A stretch of DNA of 20,595 nt from assembly GCA_047518105.1 (NCBI GenBank), contig JAKZRQ010000308.1, positions 1-20,595 on the forward strand, in the 5' to 3' direction. Under the pieces are notes generated by a model that saw only the letters and a program-made list of their open reading frames with translations, was not told where the DNA came from and searched no databases. Position numbers and translations under genes: made by a program. Every line of letters begins with the position of its first letter. The stretch's first letter is position 1. Source of the stretch: VXYL01 sp047518105. GTDB lineage: Bacteria > Pseudomonadota > Gammaproteobacteria > Pseudomonadales > Azotimanducaceae. Shown one piece after another: positions 1-7,821 of this stretch.

Positions 1-16
1 GGGGCGCGCCCTTCGG

Positions 17-113
17 GAGTTCGCCATGCGCGCCACTGCCGCGTTGTGGTCCTTGCCAATATGCCCGATATTCCCTGCGGACCACGCCTTGCATTGACGC
101 GCATGGCGAACTC
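17..113. repeat. 97-base concentric imperfect palindrome
   Basis: Three pairs of inverted arms share one centre near position 65. The outer arms are 17-32 and 98-113 (16 bases, perfect: GAGTTCGCCATGCGCG against its complement). The middle arms are 46-52 and 79-85 (GTGGTCC/GGACCAC). The inner arms are 58-62 and 68-72 (AATAT/ATATT, five-base loop). The spacers on the two sides are nearly equal in length (13 and 12 bases), so the whole region could fold as one long interrupted hairpin in DNA or RNA. No transposase or integrase is seen beside it. It could be a structured RNA, a small non-autonomous element or a recombination site; the sequence does not decide between these. Confidence 0.7.
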
Positions 114-420
114 TGAAACACCAGAAACTTGCGGGACACGGCACAAGCATCGACCGACGTGCTCGTTGTCTTCGGCAGACCAAGTGATTCGGCATGTGTG
201 GTGGCAAGCCATTTCCATCCGCCAGTTTCTCGATCAGCTTGATGACCTGCCGGACTTGGTACGGATGCCACGAAGGATGCTATGGCTCGAACCCAAAGGC
301 CGTTCGCTTTGCGACGGTCAACTTGAGCGGACAGTCTCGCCCCAACAACGCCCTGGCGGCTTGACGCGAAGTGGGCGCGGGCGGAGACTGAATCTCGTCG
401 GGGCCAAGGGAGGATCCGCG
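114..420. other. non-coding or decayed stretch, no gene supported
   Basis: An open frame runs through this stretch in phase with the downstream gene, but its translation has no signal peptide, no recognisable domain and an unconvincing composition. The strong ribosome-binding site lies only just before the ATG at 421. On the minus strand, short peptide stretches look weakly coding but are interrupted. I see no RNA gene and no clear promoter. It may hold the remains of an older gene. Confidence 0.4.
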
Positions 421-1395
421 ATGTCTCCTCGACTGCTAACCGCTGTGGTCGTGTTCGCCGTGCTGTTCGGGGCGTTTGCCGTGGCGGACGAAACCGAGAT
501 CGTCTTCGAGAAGCGCGGTCTGCAGAAACTGGGCATCACCGCTGCGGGGAAGAAAACGCGACATCTCACCTTCGAACACACCGCACGGCGCGATGTCGCC
601 GGCACTCCGGACCTGATGAGCGTCGAAACCGTGACGGTGGTGGGCGGCGTCATCTTCGTCGAACGGGCAAGGCCGGATGCACCCGAGTTGGCCTGTCCCG
701 CCGTGGACATCGATCTCGCCGAGGAAAGCGGCAAACGACTAGCCGTCGACTTCGGGGACGAACGCGTTGCGGGCACACTCTACGACTGGGAAATCGAACC
801 CCTGGCCGCGTTCGTCGGAAGCGGCTCGGATGCCCTGTTCACCTACATGGGCGTCCATGGCGAATACCACGAAGCGTTCGCAGGCAACCTGGCGGGCATC
901 AACCTGTTCTTCCTCGACACGTTTCGGTCGCTTCGCACTCCGGCGAGCGCACACTTGGCCGTCATGACGAACGTTCCCGGCTATACGTCGGACCGAGAAG
1001 TCAACGCGGCCAACGATGAAGCATCACGAGAGCTCGTACGCTGGATGGGCACGAGCCACCTGATGTTCACCGACCTCGACATCGACTTCGTCTATCGGTC
1101 GGCAGATGGCGAACTGGTCATCGACGGCGACCCCTATTGGATCAAGGTGCGCAGCAGAACGGGCGGGGCCGGTCGGATCAGCGGACGCTTCGACGACTCT
1201 GCGACCACGCTGGCGGCCAACCCGGCGGTGTTTGGCAGCGGCTACCGGCTGGCCAAGTACGCGGCGTTCTTCCGGTACTTGAAGGCCGACTGCCCGACCC
1301 GGTGGAAGGCGCTGCACCGGAACATCGCGGATGCCAAACGGGAACTGGATCTCTACACGATTCCCCTGCGACGGATGCCGTACGCGGTTCGTTGA
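421..1395 (+). CDS. exported protein of unknown function
   Basis: The 324-residue product starts with a classical Sec signal peptide: a short basic start, a hydrophobic run of about 15 residues (roughly 5-20) and an AVA-D cleavage site near residue 22. The start at 421 is chosen because AAGGGAGGA lies about seven bases upstream and because the signal peptide begins exactly there; the frame is open further upstream but not convincingly coding. The mature part is mixed charged/hydrophobic with no further membrane segment and few cysteines, so a soluble periplasmic or secreted protein is likely. I do not recognise a family. The symporter gene that follows begins about 100 bases downstream, so co-transcription is possible but no functional link can be drawn. 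Confidence 0.75.
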   Translation: MSPRLLTAVVVFAVLFGAFAVADETEIVFEKRGLQKLGITAAGKKTRHLTFEHTARRDVAGTPDLMSVETVTVVGGVIFVERARPDAPELACPAVDIDLAEESGKRLAVDFGDERVAGTLYDWEIEPLAAFVGSGSDALFTYMGVHGEYHEAFAGNLAGINLFFLDTFRSLRTPASAHLAVMTNVPGYTSDREVNAANDEASRELVRWMGTSHLMFTDLDIDFVYRSADGELVIDGDPYWIKVRSRTGGAGRISGRFDDSATTLAANPAVFGSGYRLAKYAAFFRYLKADCPTRWKALHRNIADAKRELDLYTIPLRRMPYAVR

Positions 1396-1497
1396 TCGCC
1401 TCGACGATTCGGGCAGCACAATGTTCACAGGCAATACCGGCATCATCGGCATCGCGGTGCCGGTCGACGGCACCCTCGGCATCAAGAACACTTGAAC

Positions 1498-2907
1498 ATG
1501 CGGGCCGGGCCCGGCGCTCGCGCCGCGGACGCCAGTGCCGCCAGCGCCGACAGGCTGCCGCGGGCGACCGTATTCGCCTACAGCATTCCGAGCGTCGGCG
1601 CCGGCTACATGTACCTGCTCGTCGGCCTGTACGTGATGAAGTTCTCCACCGACGTGCTGCTGATCTCGCCGCTGGTCATGGGTCTGATCTTCAGCGCTTC
1701 CCGGGTATGGGACGCGGTGTCGGATCCGCTCGTCGGCTACCTGTCCGACCGTACGCGTTCCCGCTTCGGACGACGGCGAACCTGGATGGCCGCCAGCATC
1801 CTGCCGATCAGCGCAACCTTCGTGATGGTCTTCGCGCCGCCGGCGGACCTCACCGACACCGGACTCGTGGTCTGGATGGCCGTCGCGATCATCGGCTTCT
1901 ATTCCGTGATGACGGGCTTCTTCGTGCCGCACCTGTCGCTGGGCGCGGAACTTTCGACGAACTACCACGAACGCAGCCGCCTGTTCGGCTATCGCCACGG
2001 TTTCTACACCTTCGGCTCGATCTTCTCCCTGGTGACCATGCAGTTGCTGATCGGCGCGGAAGCCGAGGGCGAGACGGCGGCGCGGGAGAGCGCGCTGGAA
2101 CTCTCGCTACCGGCGTGCCTGTTCACGATGCTGGTCATCCTGTTCGCCGTGGTGCGCCTGCGCGAGCGGCCGGAGTTCCAGGGCCGCGTCGGCGCGAGTC
2201 CGTTCAAGGCCTTCGCCGACGTGTGGCGCAACAAGCACTCGCGGCTGCTCATCGTCGTCACCCTGATCGAGAATACGGGTTCGGCCGCCATCGGCGTGCT
2301 GACGCTCTACGTCGCCCAGTACGTCGTTGGCGCTCCGCACATGGCCCCGCTCGTCATCCTCGCCTACATGATCCCCTCGGCCTTCTCCGTGCCACTGTGG
2401 ATCCCGCTGTCGCGGCGGATCGGCAAGGTGCGCCTGTGGATGGCCTCGATGCTGTTGACGGGCGTCTCCTTCGGCGCCATGTTCTCGCTGCCGTTCCTGG
2501 CGGGGGATATCCGACTCGGGGTGATGTTCGTATTGGCCGTGCTTGCCGGGCTCGCCGCCGGCTGCGGCGGCACGATCGCACCATCGGTGCAGGGCGACGT
2601 CATCGACTACGACGAGTACCTGACCGGCGAACGCAAGGAAGGCTCGTACTTTGCAGCCTGGAACTTCGTCTACAAGAGCGCCGTGGGCGTGATGCTTGCG
2701 CTGACGGGATTCGTGCTCGACCTTTCGGGTTTCGTGCCGAACCAGCCGCAGACGATGACGACGCAACTATGGATGGTGGGTCTGTACGGCATATTCCCGC
2801 TGGTCTGCTACACCATCGGCGCCATCCTGTTCTCGCGCTTCAAGCTCGACGAAGCCGCCTACCGGCAAATCCGCGCGGAACTGGACGCCCGCGCGGCCAC
2901 TACCTGA
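1498..2907 (+). CDS. GPH-family (MFS_2) sugar:cation symporter
   Basis: The 469-residue protein shows about twelve hydrophobic segments and belongs to the glycoside-pentoside-hexuronide:cation symporter family (MFS_2). The clearest signature is DPLVGYLSDRTRSRFGRRR at about residues 76-94, the conserved cytoplasmic loop between helices 2 and 3 of this family. A second conserved element is the acidic DVIDYDEYLTGERKEG stretch in the second half, typical of the loop before the last helices. Members carry sugars or sugar acids into the cell with H+ or Na+; the substrate cannot be read from the sequence. The start is uncertain: TTG at 1492 and ATG at 1498 are the only plausible codons, neither with a good Shine-Dalgarno site. 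The last 49 bases overlap a convergent minus-strand gene. Confidence 0.9.
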   Translation: MRAGPGARAADASAASADRLPRATVFAYSIPSVGAGYMYLLVGLYVMKFSTDVLLISPLVMGLIFSASRVWDAVSDPLVGYLSDRTRSRFGRRRTWMAASILPISATFVMVFAPPADLTDTGLVVWMAVAIIGFYSVMTGFFVPHLSLGAELSTNYHERSRLFGYRHGFYTFGSIFSLVTMQLLIGAEAEGETAARESALELSLPACLFTMLVILFAVVRLRERPEFQGRVGASPFKAFADVWRNKHSRLLIVVTLIENTGSAAIGVLTLYVAQYVVGAPHMAPLVILAYMIPSAFSVPLWIPLSRRIGKVRLWMASMLLTGVSFGAMFSLPFLAGDIRLGVMFVLAVLAGLAAGCGGTIAPSVQGDVIDYDEYLTGERKEGSYFAAWNFVYKSAVGVMLALTGFVLDLSGFVPNQPQTMTTQLWMVGLYGIFPLVCYTIGAILFSRFKLDEAAYRQIRAELDARAATT

Positions 2908-3440
2908 ACTCCCAGGTCGGTCAACCTGTAGCCGATCTCCAGGCTTTGCGTCAGCCCAAGAGCTTTGAGCTTGCGCACGTTGGCCTTGAACTTCGGGGTG
3001 TCCCAACCCATCGCCGGTGCCAAGTCCCCGGCACGGGTCGCCGGACGCGCCTCGATCAACGCCAACACCCGCGCCGTCCACGGCGCCGTGCTGCGCCGGT
3101 CGGTGGCTTCGAGACGCGCCAGCGCCTCCGCCGCGGTCAGGGTCGGTGGCGACTTCACGGCATCGTCGGTCAGCGCGAACTCCACGCGGGTGACTTGTGC
3201 CGTTCCCGGTAGACGGAGGAACGCGGCCAGCGCGGCTCGGGACGCAAACCCCGCGCGGATCGCATCGTCGTCTTCGACTTCCGACAGACGCATGGTGTGC
3301 AGATCGGTGACCTTGACCGCCCCGGTTGGCCGCAGTCGGTAGACGCCGCCGACCTTGACCTGCCGACGCTTCCAGTTGCGGAACGACACCGTGACGTCGC
3401 CAGCGCGAATCTGGTCGCTGTTGCGTGTGGTGAACTGCAA
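2859..3440 (-). CDS. ASCH-like domain protein with C-terminal winged helix
   Basis: The 193-residue product has two parts. The first 100 or so residues (MQFTTRNSDQIRAGDVTVSF onward, with FRNWKRRQVKVGG) match the pattern I know from small bacterial ASCH/PUA-like proteins, thought to bind RNA or modified nucleotides. The remainder contains a probable winged helix (ARVLALIEARPATRAGDLAP, then an LKALGL/GYRLT end), as in DNA-binding or helix-turn-helix adaptor domains. The start is TTG at 3440: it begins the conserved N-terminal block, lies four bases after the stop of the upstream phosphatase gene, and has AGGA nine bases ahead inside that gene. This implies translational coupling. The frame is also open further upstream within the phosphatase gene, but that part is not plausible protein. 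The 3' end runs 49 bases into the convergent symporter gene. Confidence 0.7.
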   Translation of the reverse strand: MQFTTRNSDQIRAGDVTVSFRNWKRRQVKVGGVYRLRPTGAVKVTDLHTMRLSEVEDDDAIRAGFASRAALAAFLRLPGTAQVTRVEFALTDDAVKSPPTLTAAEALARLEATDRRSTAPWTARVLALIEARPATRAGDLAPAMGWDTPKFKANVRKLKALGLTQSLEIGYRLTDLGVQVVAARASSSARICR

Positions 3441-3444
3441 GTGA

Positions 3445-4011
3445 CTACATCCTGAAGGTTCGGTCCCAATGGAACCCGGTGCCGTCGAAGTGGATCTTGA
3501 ATAGGTCGGGATTGCGCGTGGCTTGCCAACCGGCCACACCGAACGAGGGGTCGATGTGATTGAGGAACAGGCTGATCGCGGCACCGTGGGAACTTAGGAT
3601 GGCCCTATTGGCTGACGCCGACCCGATGCGTTCGACGCACGCGACCATGCGCGATTGACAGGAGCGGAAGGACTCGCCGCCGGGGTGGGTGTAGTCGAAG
3701 TCCTCCCAAAGCCTGCCCATCGCGGCTTTGAAGTCGATGTCTACGTCGTCGCTGAGCTTCAGTTCGCGAATGTCGGGCTCGATCTCGACTGAGAGACCCT
3801 GGCTCTCGCAATACGGCTGCACCGTGTCTAACGCCCGACGATTGGGACTGGAGACGACTCGCGAATGGCCGCCGACCCGCCGACGGAGTTCGCGAACCAG
3901 CATCTGCGCTTGAATTCGCCCGCTCGACGACAGGGGCCAGTTGGCCTCGTCAAGGTGGCTGCTCGGGGCGGCTTCGGCGTGGCGAAGGAGGTAGAGGGTC
4001 GAGGTGGCCAT
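3445..4011 (-). CDS. histidine phosphatase superfamily protein (SixA/GpmB-like)
   Basis: The 188-residue protein carries the phosphatase signature LLRHAEA near the N-terminus, with Arg10 and His11 as the phosphate-binding and nucleophilic residues. Arg58 in SSPNRRA, Glu114 in HPGGES and His142 in SSHG complete the usual catalytic set. No signal peptide is seen, so it should act in the cytoplasm on a phosphorylated small molecule or protein. Its length exceeds that of E. coli SixA (about 160 residues), so I do not assign that symbol. It lies 29 bases downstream of the fatty-oxidation gene and four bases upstream of the ASCH-like gene, which suggests one transcript. The order fatty-oxidation subunit then small histidine phosphatase recalls fadJ-sixA in E. 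coli. Confidence 0.88.
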   Translation of the reverse strand: MATSTLYLLRHAEAAPSSHLDEANWPLSSSGRIQAQMLVRELRRRVGGHSRVVSSPNRRALDTVQPYCESQGLSVEIEPDIRELKLSDDVDIDFKAAMGRLWEDFDYTHPGGESFRSCQSRMVACVERIGSASANRAILSSHGAAISLFLNHIDPSFGVAGWQATRNPDLFKIHFDGTGFHWDRTFRM

Positions 4012-4040
4012 CGCCGTGCGTCAACCTTGCGGCCCTGTTC

Positions 4041-6161
4041 TCAACCCTTCGTCGCGTCCCAACCCGCAAACGAGCCGCCTTCCTCCGCCAGCCGCTTCAA
4101 CAGCGGTGCCGGCCGCCAGATGTCGCCGTACTCCTGATGAAACGCGAGGATGTCCCGATACACGTGGTCCAACCCGATCTGGTCGGCGTAGTACATCGGC
4201 CCGCCGCGGTACTTCGGGAAGCCGTAGCCGTGGATGTACACCACGTCGATGTCCCTGGCGCGCAGCGCAATGGCATCGTCGAGAAGCTGGGCGCCGATGT
4301 TGATGAGCGGATAGAGGCAACGCTTCAGGATTTCGGCGTTGTCTATCTCGCGGCGCGAGAAACCGAGTTCGGCGGACGTCTCCTCGATGATCTTGGCGAC
4401 GGCGGGGTCGGGCTGACCTTGGCGGCTGCCTTGGGCGTAGGTGTAGAAGCCGGCGTTGGTCTTCTGCCCGAAACGGCCGAGGTCGCACAGCCTGTCGGGC
4501 ACGATGGCGGTGAGCGGCTTGTCGGCGTTCCCCGCCATACTGCGCGCGCGCCAGCCGAGGTCTAGACCAACCAGGTCGTTCATTGCGAAGGGGCCCATGT
4601 TGAAGCCGAAGTCGACGATCACCTTGTCCACCTGTTCCGGCAGCGCGCCGTGCAGGATGATCTCGCCGGCTTGCCGGGTGTAGCCGCCGAGCATGCGATT
4701 GCCGATGAAGCCCGGCGCGTTCAAGGACATGACGGGTGTCTTGCCGAGGGTCTTGCCGAGGGTCATCGCGGTGGCCAGCGTCTCCTTGTTGGTCTCGGCG
4801 CCACGCACCACTTCGAGTAGCTGCATGATGTTCGCCGGACTGAAGAAGTGTGTCCCGACCACGTCGCCCGGGCGCTTGGTCATGGCGGCCATCTGGTCGA
4901 TGTCTAGGCCGGAGGTGTTGCTGGCGAGTATCGCGCCGTCCTTCATCGCGGCGTCGAGTTTCTTGAAGATCTGCTTCTTGAGATCCAGGTTCTCGTAGAC
5001 GGCTTCGATCACCACGTCGGCATCCGCGATCGCCGCGTAGTCCAACACGCCGTCGATGAGGCCAAGACGCGTGTCGCGTTCGGCTTCGGTGATCCTGCCG
5101 CTCCTGACCATGCGCCCGTAGTTGCTCTCGATCACCGCGAGGCCCTTGTCCAGGGCATCTTGGCTTACTTCGAGCACCTTCACGGGAATGCCGGCGTCGG
5201 CGAAGCTCATAGCGATGCCTCCACCCATGAGCCCGGCGCCGACGGTCGCGGCGCTGCCGATTGTCTTGGTCGGCGTATCTCTGGCTACGTCCGGAATCCG
5301 TGCGGCTTGGCGCTCGCCGAAGAACACATGAATCATCGCCGCGCGCTGCTCGTGGTCGTGGCAGACCCGGAAGTTCGCTCGCTCGGCACCCATGCCCTCG
5401 TCGAAATCGTCGAACTCGACGGCGGCCTTCACCGAATTGAACGCCATCTGGCCGTTGATCTGGCCCCGTAGGCGGCGCGCCAAGTAAGCCTCTCCGGCCT
5501 TGAAGACATCGGGATTGGCGCGGTCTGCATCGATCTTGTCCCGCCGGTTGCGCACGAGTGGGTAGGGTCCGCCCGTGGTCGCCCTGGCCTTGGCGAAGGC
5601 AATGGCGCCGGCAACGAGGTCGTCTTCGATGATCTTGTCTACGATGCCAAGTTGGAGGGCCTCCTCGGTGTCGAAGGGGTCGCCGGAGAGGATCGCCTGC
5701 ATGGCCCGTTCCGCGCCGATCAATCGCGGCAGGCGTTGGGTGCCGCCGCCTCCGGGCAACAGGCCGATCTTGATCTCGGGCAGGCCGACCGGCGCGCCGG
5801 GTGCCGCGAGGCGGTAATGGCACGTCAGCGCGAACTCCAGACCGCCGCCGAAGGCGGTGCCGTTGATCGCGGCGACAACCGGCTTCTCGCTTTCCTCGAT
5901 CAGCCTGCCGACGGCGTGCTTCGGCTGCTCGTCCGGGCTCGGCGTCTTGCCGAAGTCGCGGATGTCCGCACCGGCGATGAACGCGCGGCCCTTGCCGGTC
6001 ACGACGACACCTTCCACGTTGTCGTCGGCCAGTGCCGTTTCCACGTGTTGCGCCAAGTAGAAGCGCACGCCGGAACTCAGCGGGTTGACCGGCGGGTTGT
6101 CGATGGTGAGCAACGCGACGCCGTCACGCACTTCGTGGTGGACTGTTCCGAGTAGGGCCAC
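4041..6161 (-). CDS. fadJ: fatty-oxidation complex alpha subunit: enoyl-CoA hydratase / 3-hydroxyacyl-CoA dehydrogenase
   Basis: This 706-residue bifunctional enzyme hydrates trans-2-enoyl-CoA and then oxidises the 3-hydroxyacyl-CoA with NAD+ in beta-oxidation. The N-terminal crotonase domain keeps both catalytic glutamates, Glu109 (GGGLEFAL) and Glu129 (LPEIKIGLLPGGGGTQRLP). The dehydrogenase domain starts near residue 300 with the NAD-binding VGAGLMGGGIA, followed by SNTSGL, the catalytic His438 in GTHFFSPA and GFIGNR. Two C-terminal helical dehydrogenase domains follow. The start is GTG at 6161, not the longer open frame: GGAGGA at 6171-6176 sits nine bases ahead, and family similarity begins within ten residues. 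No thiolase gene is adjacent, so the partner subunit must lie elsewhere. The length fits FadJ somewhat better than FadB. Confidence 0.93.
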   Translation of the reverse strand: MALLGTVHHEVRDGVALLTIDNPPVNPLSSGVRFYLAQHVETALADDNVEGVVVTGKGRAFIAGADIRDFGKTPSPDEQPKHAVGRLIEESEKPVVAAINGTAFGGGLEFALTCHYRLAAPGAPVGLPEIKIGLLPGGGGTQRLPRLIGAERAMQAILSGDPFDTEEALQLGIVDKIIEDDLVAGAIAFAKARATTGGPYPLVRNRRDKIDADRANPDVFKAGEAYLARRLRGQINGQMAFNSVKAAVEFDDFDEGMGAERANFRVCHDHEQRAAMIHVFFGERQAARIPDVARDTPTKTIGSAATVGAGLMGGGIAMSFADAGIPVKVLEVSQDALDKGLAVIESNYGRMVRSGRITEAERDTRLGLIDGVLDYAAIADADVVIEAVYENLDLKKQIFKKLDAAMKDGAILASNTSGLDIDQMAAMTKRPGDVVGTHFFSPANIMQLLEVVRGAETNKETLATAMTLGKTLGKTPVMSLNAPGFIGNRMLGGYTRQAGEIILHGALPEQVDKVIVDFGFNMGPFAMNDLVGLDLGWRARSMAGNADKPLTAIVPDRLCDLGRFGQKTNAGFYTYAQGSRQGQPDPAVAKIIEETSAELGFSRREIDNAEILKRCLYPLINIGAQLLDDAIALRARDIDVVYIHGYGFPKYRGGPMYYADQIGLDHVYRDILAFHQEYGDIWRPAPLLKRLAEEGGSFAGWDATKG

Positions 6162-6198
6162 GGGCTTGATTCCTCCAATGATCGAATGGCAATGCGCG

Positions 6199-6204
6199 AT
6201 TATA
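6199..6204 (-). promoter_or_regulatory. candidate -10 box (TATAAT) for the fatty-oxidation gene
   Basis: On the minus strand a perfect TATAAT lies at 6204-6199, about 38 bases before the GTG start and upstream of the GGAGGA ribosome-binding site. No good TTGACA-like box is seen at 16-18 bases spacing, so it may depend on an activator or on upstream contacts. It lies in the divergent gap between this gene and the Rpn-type gene. Confidence 0.4.
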
Positions 6205-6303
6205 CCCAGCCGGGCGAATTTCCTACGTCGCGAATCGCTCTTGTCCGATACCGCCGCCGTTCCGCACGCCCTATCGTCGTCTACTCCTGTGGCGGCAACA
6301 CCC

Positions 6304-7329
6304 ATGGCGAAACGAGAGCACAAGGACCACATCGGAAAGCGGCTATTCCGCAATGAACGGCTGGTGGCGGATCTGCTTCGCGGCTTCGTGCCGGCGCGGT
6401 GGACGGCCGACCTCGACTACGCGACGCTTCGCCCGTTGCCAACGGAGTTCGTCAACCGTCGTGGGGACAAGAGGATCGGCGACCTGCTGTGGCTGGTCAA
6501 CCGCGAGGACGAATCGCCGGTACTGGTCATGATCGAGAACGAATCCCGGGTCAACCGCAGGATGGCGGCGCGGATGATGACGAACGTCGGGTTGCTCTAC
6601 GAGAGCCTGACGCGCCGTGCGCGGGGACCGGACGGACGCTACCCCGCAGTGCTGCCGCTGGTGATCCACAGCGGCGAGCGCCCTTGGACGGCGGCGGAAG
6701 ATCTTTGCGATCTCGTCGGACGACGTGATCCCTTGGCGGCATTCGTGGCGGGCCGGCGGTTCTTGCCGCTTGACCTTATCCGCCTCGCGCGGGACGATCT
6801 GCCGTCGTCCAACCGGATGAGCGTTGTGGTTCGGGTGCACAATAGCCCTTCGGCGACGGCTCTCGCAGACGAACTCGCGGAGGCGTTCGAATGGATCGGC
6901 GAGGACGAACACGACCTTCGACTGCCTTTGTTGGACTGGGTCTACGATGTGGTGCTGCCGCTGCGATTCCCCGCAGCGCACGCCTGGGAATTTCAGGAAT
7001 TGGAACAGGAGGTATCGATGCTGGCCGAACGAGCAAAGCAATGGACCGAGGACTGGTTTCGACAGGGCAAGGCGCAAGGCATCGAGCAGGGCAAGGCGCA
7101 AGGCATCGAGCAGGGCAAAGCCCAGGGCATCGAGCAGCAGCGTTCGTTGCTGTACCGTCAGGCAGCGCGGCGCTTCGGCGTTCCGGCGGCGGAACGCGTG
7201 GCCGCGCATCTGGCTGGCGCAAGCAGTCCGGCACAGCTCGAGGAAGTAGGCGATCTGATCGTTGACTGCACAACGGAACACGACCTGCTCGACTCCCTGG
7301 ATTCCTGGTCTGACCGTCGCTCCGGGTAG
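6304..7329 (+). CDS. Rpn-family recombination-promoting nuclease / putative transposase
   Basis: The 341-residue protein fits the Rpn/YhgA family (PD-(D/E)XK nuclease fold, transposase_31 type). The pattern ADLDYATLRPLPTEFV, then IGDLLW with Asp60, then LVMIENES with Glu78, matches the conserved nuclease core; the usual LEHQS box reads IENES here, so the Gln position is Glu80. LPLVIHSG follows as in relatives. Near the C-terminus three copies of the octapeptide QGKAQGIE (residues 254-277) form a hydrophilic, probably coiled linker, followed by a helical LYRQAARRFG segment also seen in relatives. ATG at 6304 is chosen because family similarity starts there, although the frame is open to 6085. 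Related E. coli proteins have DNA nuclease activity promoting RecA-independent recombination. No terminal repeats of an insertion sequence flank it. Confidence 0.85.
   Translation: MAKREHKDHIGKRLFRNERLVADLLRGFVPARWTADLDYATLRPLPTEFVNRRGDKRIGDLLWLVNREDESPVLVMIENESRVNRRMAARMMTNVGLLYESLTRRARGPDGRYPAVLPLVIHSGERPWTAAEDLCDLVGRRDPLAAFVAGRRFLPLDLIRLARDDLPSSNRMSVVVRVHNSPSATALADELAEAFEWIGEDEHDLRLPLLDWVYDVVLPLRFPAAHAWEFQELEQEVSMLAERAKQWTEDWFRQGKAQGIEQGKAQGIEQGKAQGIEQQRSLLYRQAARRFGVPAAERVAAHLAGASSPAQLEEVGDLIVDCTTEHDLLDSLDSWSDRRSG
7063..7134 (+). repeat. three tandem 24-base repeats inside the Rpn-type gene
   Basis: Units at 7063-7086, 7087-7110 and 7111-7134 each encode QGKAQGIE. The first two are identical; the third differs at three synonymous positions. 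Because the unit is a multiple of three, gain or loss of a copy would lengthen or shorten the linker without breaking the frame. Confidence 0.95.
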
Positions 7330-7344
7330 CCTTGCGGAGATCCG

Positions 7345-7821
7345 ATGAAGACCGACAGGCCCGTGGCCTCTGCTGCGGCTTCCTTACCGCTGCGTCGGGG
7401 GAGCGGCTACCCCCATCCTTTTTCACAACCCTGCGCTGGGCGCGAAAAGCGAGCCTTGGGGGATGCGTTCGGACTTGCCGACTTCGGCGTCAACCTCGTC
7501 ACCCTGCCGCCGGGGACTTGGTCGTCGCAACGGCATTGGCATTCCGGGGAAGACGAGCTGGTCTACATTCTGGAAGGCAGTCCGACGCTGATTACCGATG
7601 AAGGGCGCACGCTTCTGGCACCGGGCATGTGCGCGGGGTTCCCGGCCGGGGCGGCCAACGGCCATCACTTGGTGAACGACTCCGACGAGCCGGTCGTCTA
7701 TCTCGAAGTAGGTAGCCGTCGGCAAGGCGAAGACGTCGACTACTCCGACATCGACATGCAGATCAAGAGCCGGGGTGCGGGTAGCGGGTATTCACACAAG
7801 GACGGCACGCCCTACCCATGA
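7345..7821 (+). CDS. single-domain cupin protein
   Basis: The 158-residue protein has a cupin barrel in its central part. Motif 1 is complete: Gly57, His64, His66, Glu71 and Gly78 in the HWHSGEDELVYILEG region. Motif 2 is represented by the PAG...GHHLVN region around residues 100-111, where a histidine is expected. Together these would hold one metal ion. The N-terminal 45 residues and the C-terminal tail (DVDYSDIDMQIKSRG, then a SHKDGTPYP end) resemble cytoplasmic cupins of unknown substrate. GGAG lies about five bases before the ATG. The stop codon overlaps the start of the next gene (ATGA), so it is probably translated together with the cytochrome b561. The substrate is unknown. Confidence 0.85.
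   Translation: MKTDRPVASAAASLPLRRGSGYPHPFSQPCAGREKRALGDAFGLADFGVNLVTLPPGTWSSQRHWHSGEDELVYILEGSPTLITDEGRTLLAPGMCAGFPAGAANGHHLVNDSDEPVVYLEVGSRRQGEDVDYSDIDMQIKSRGAGSGYSHKDGTPYP

Noticed and set aside
17..113. Integron attC site
   Set aside because: The concentric arms recall attC, but the arms do not contain the GTTRRRY/RYYYAAC core sequences and no integrase gene is seen.
46..420. Upstream extension of the exported-protein gene to 46
   Set aside because: The signal peptide and the strong ribosome-binding site both point to the ATG at 421; the extension has poor composition and runs through the palindrome at 17-113.
1421..1495. A 24-codon open frame (MFTGNTGIIGIAVPVDGTLG onward) just before the symporter gene
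   Set aside because: The translation looks somewhat protein-like, but there is no ribosome-binding site, it is very short and it has no recognisable relative. It may be the leftover end of an older gene.
1137..3212. Plus-strand open frame of 691 codons across the symporter gene
   Set aside because: The composition is dominated by Arg/Ala/Gly without any domain, and it covers several real genes in other frames.
4021..5823. Long minus-strand open frame of 600 codons inside the fatty-oxidation gene
   Set aside because: It is extremely rich in Arg, Gly and Pro and lies in another frame of a clearly conserved gene; long shadow frames are expected in GC-rich DNA.
7063..7134. CRISPR array
   Set aside because: The units are directly adjacent without spacers and lie in frame within a gene; no cas genes are present in the window.
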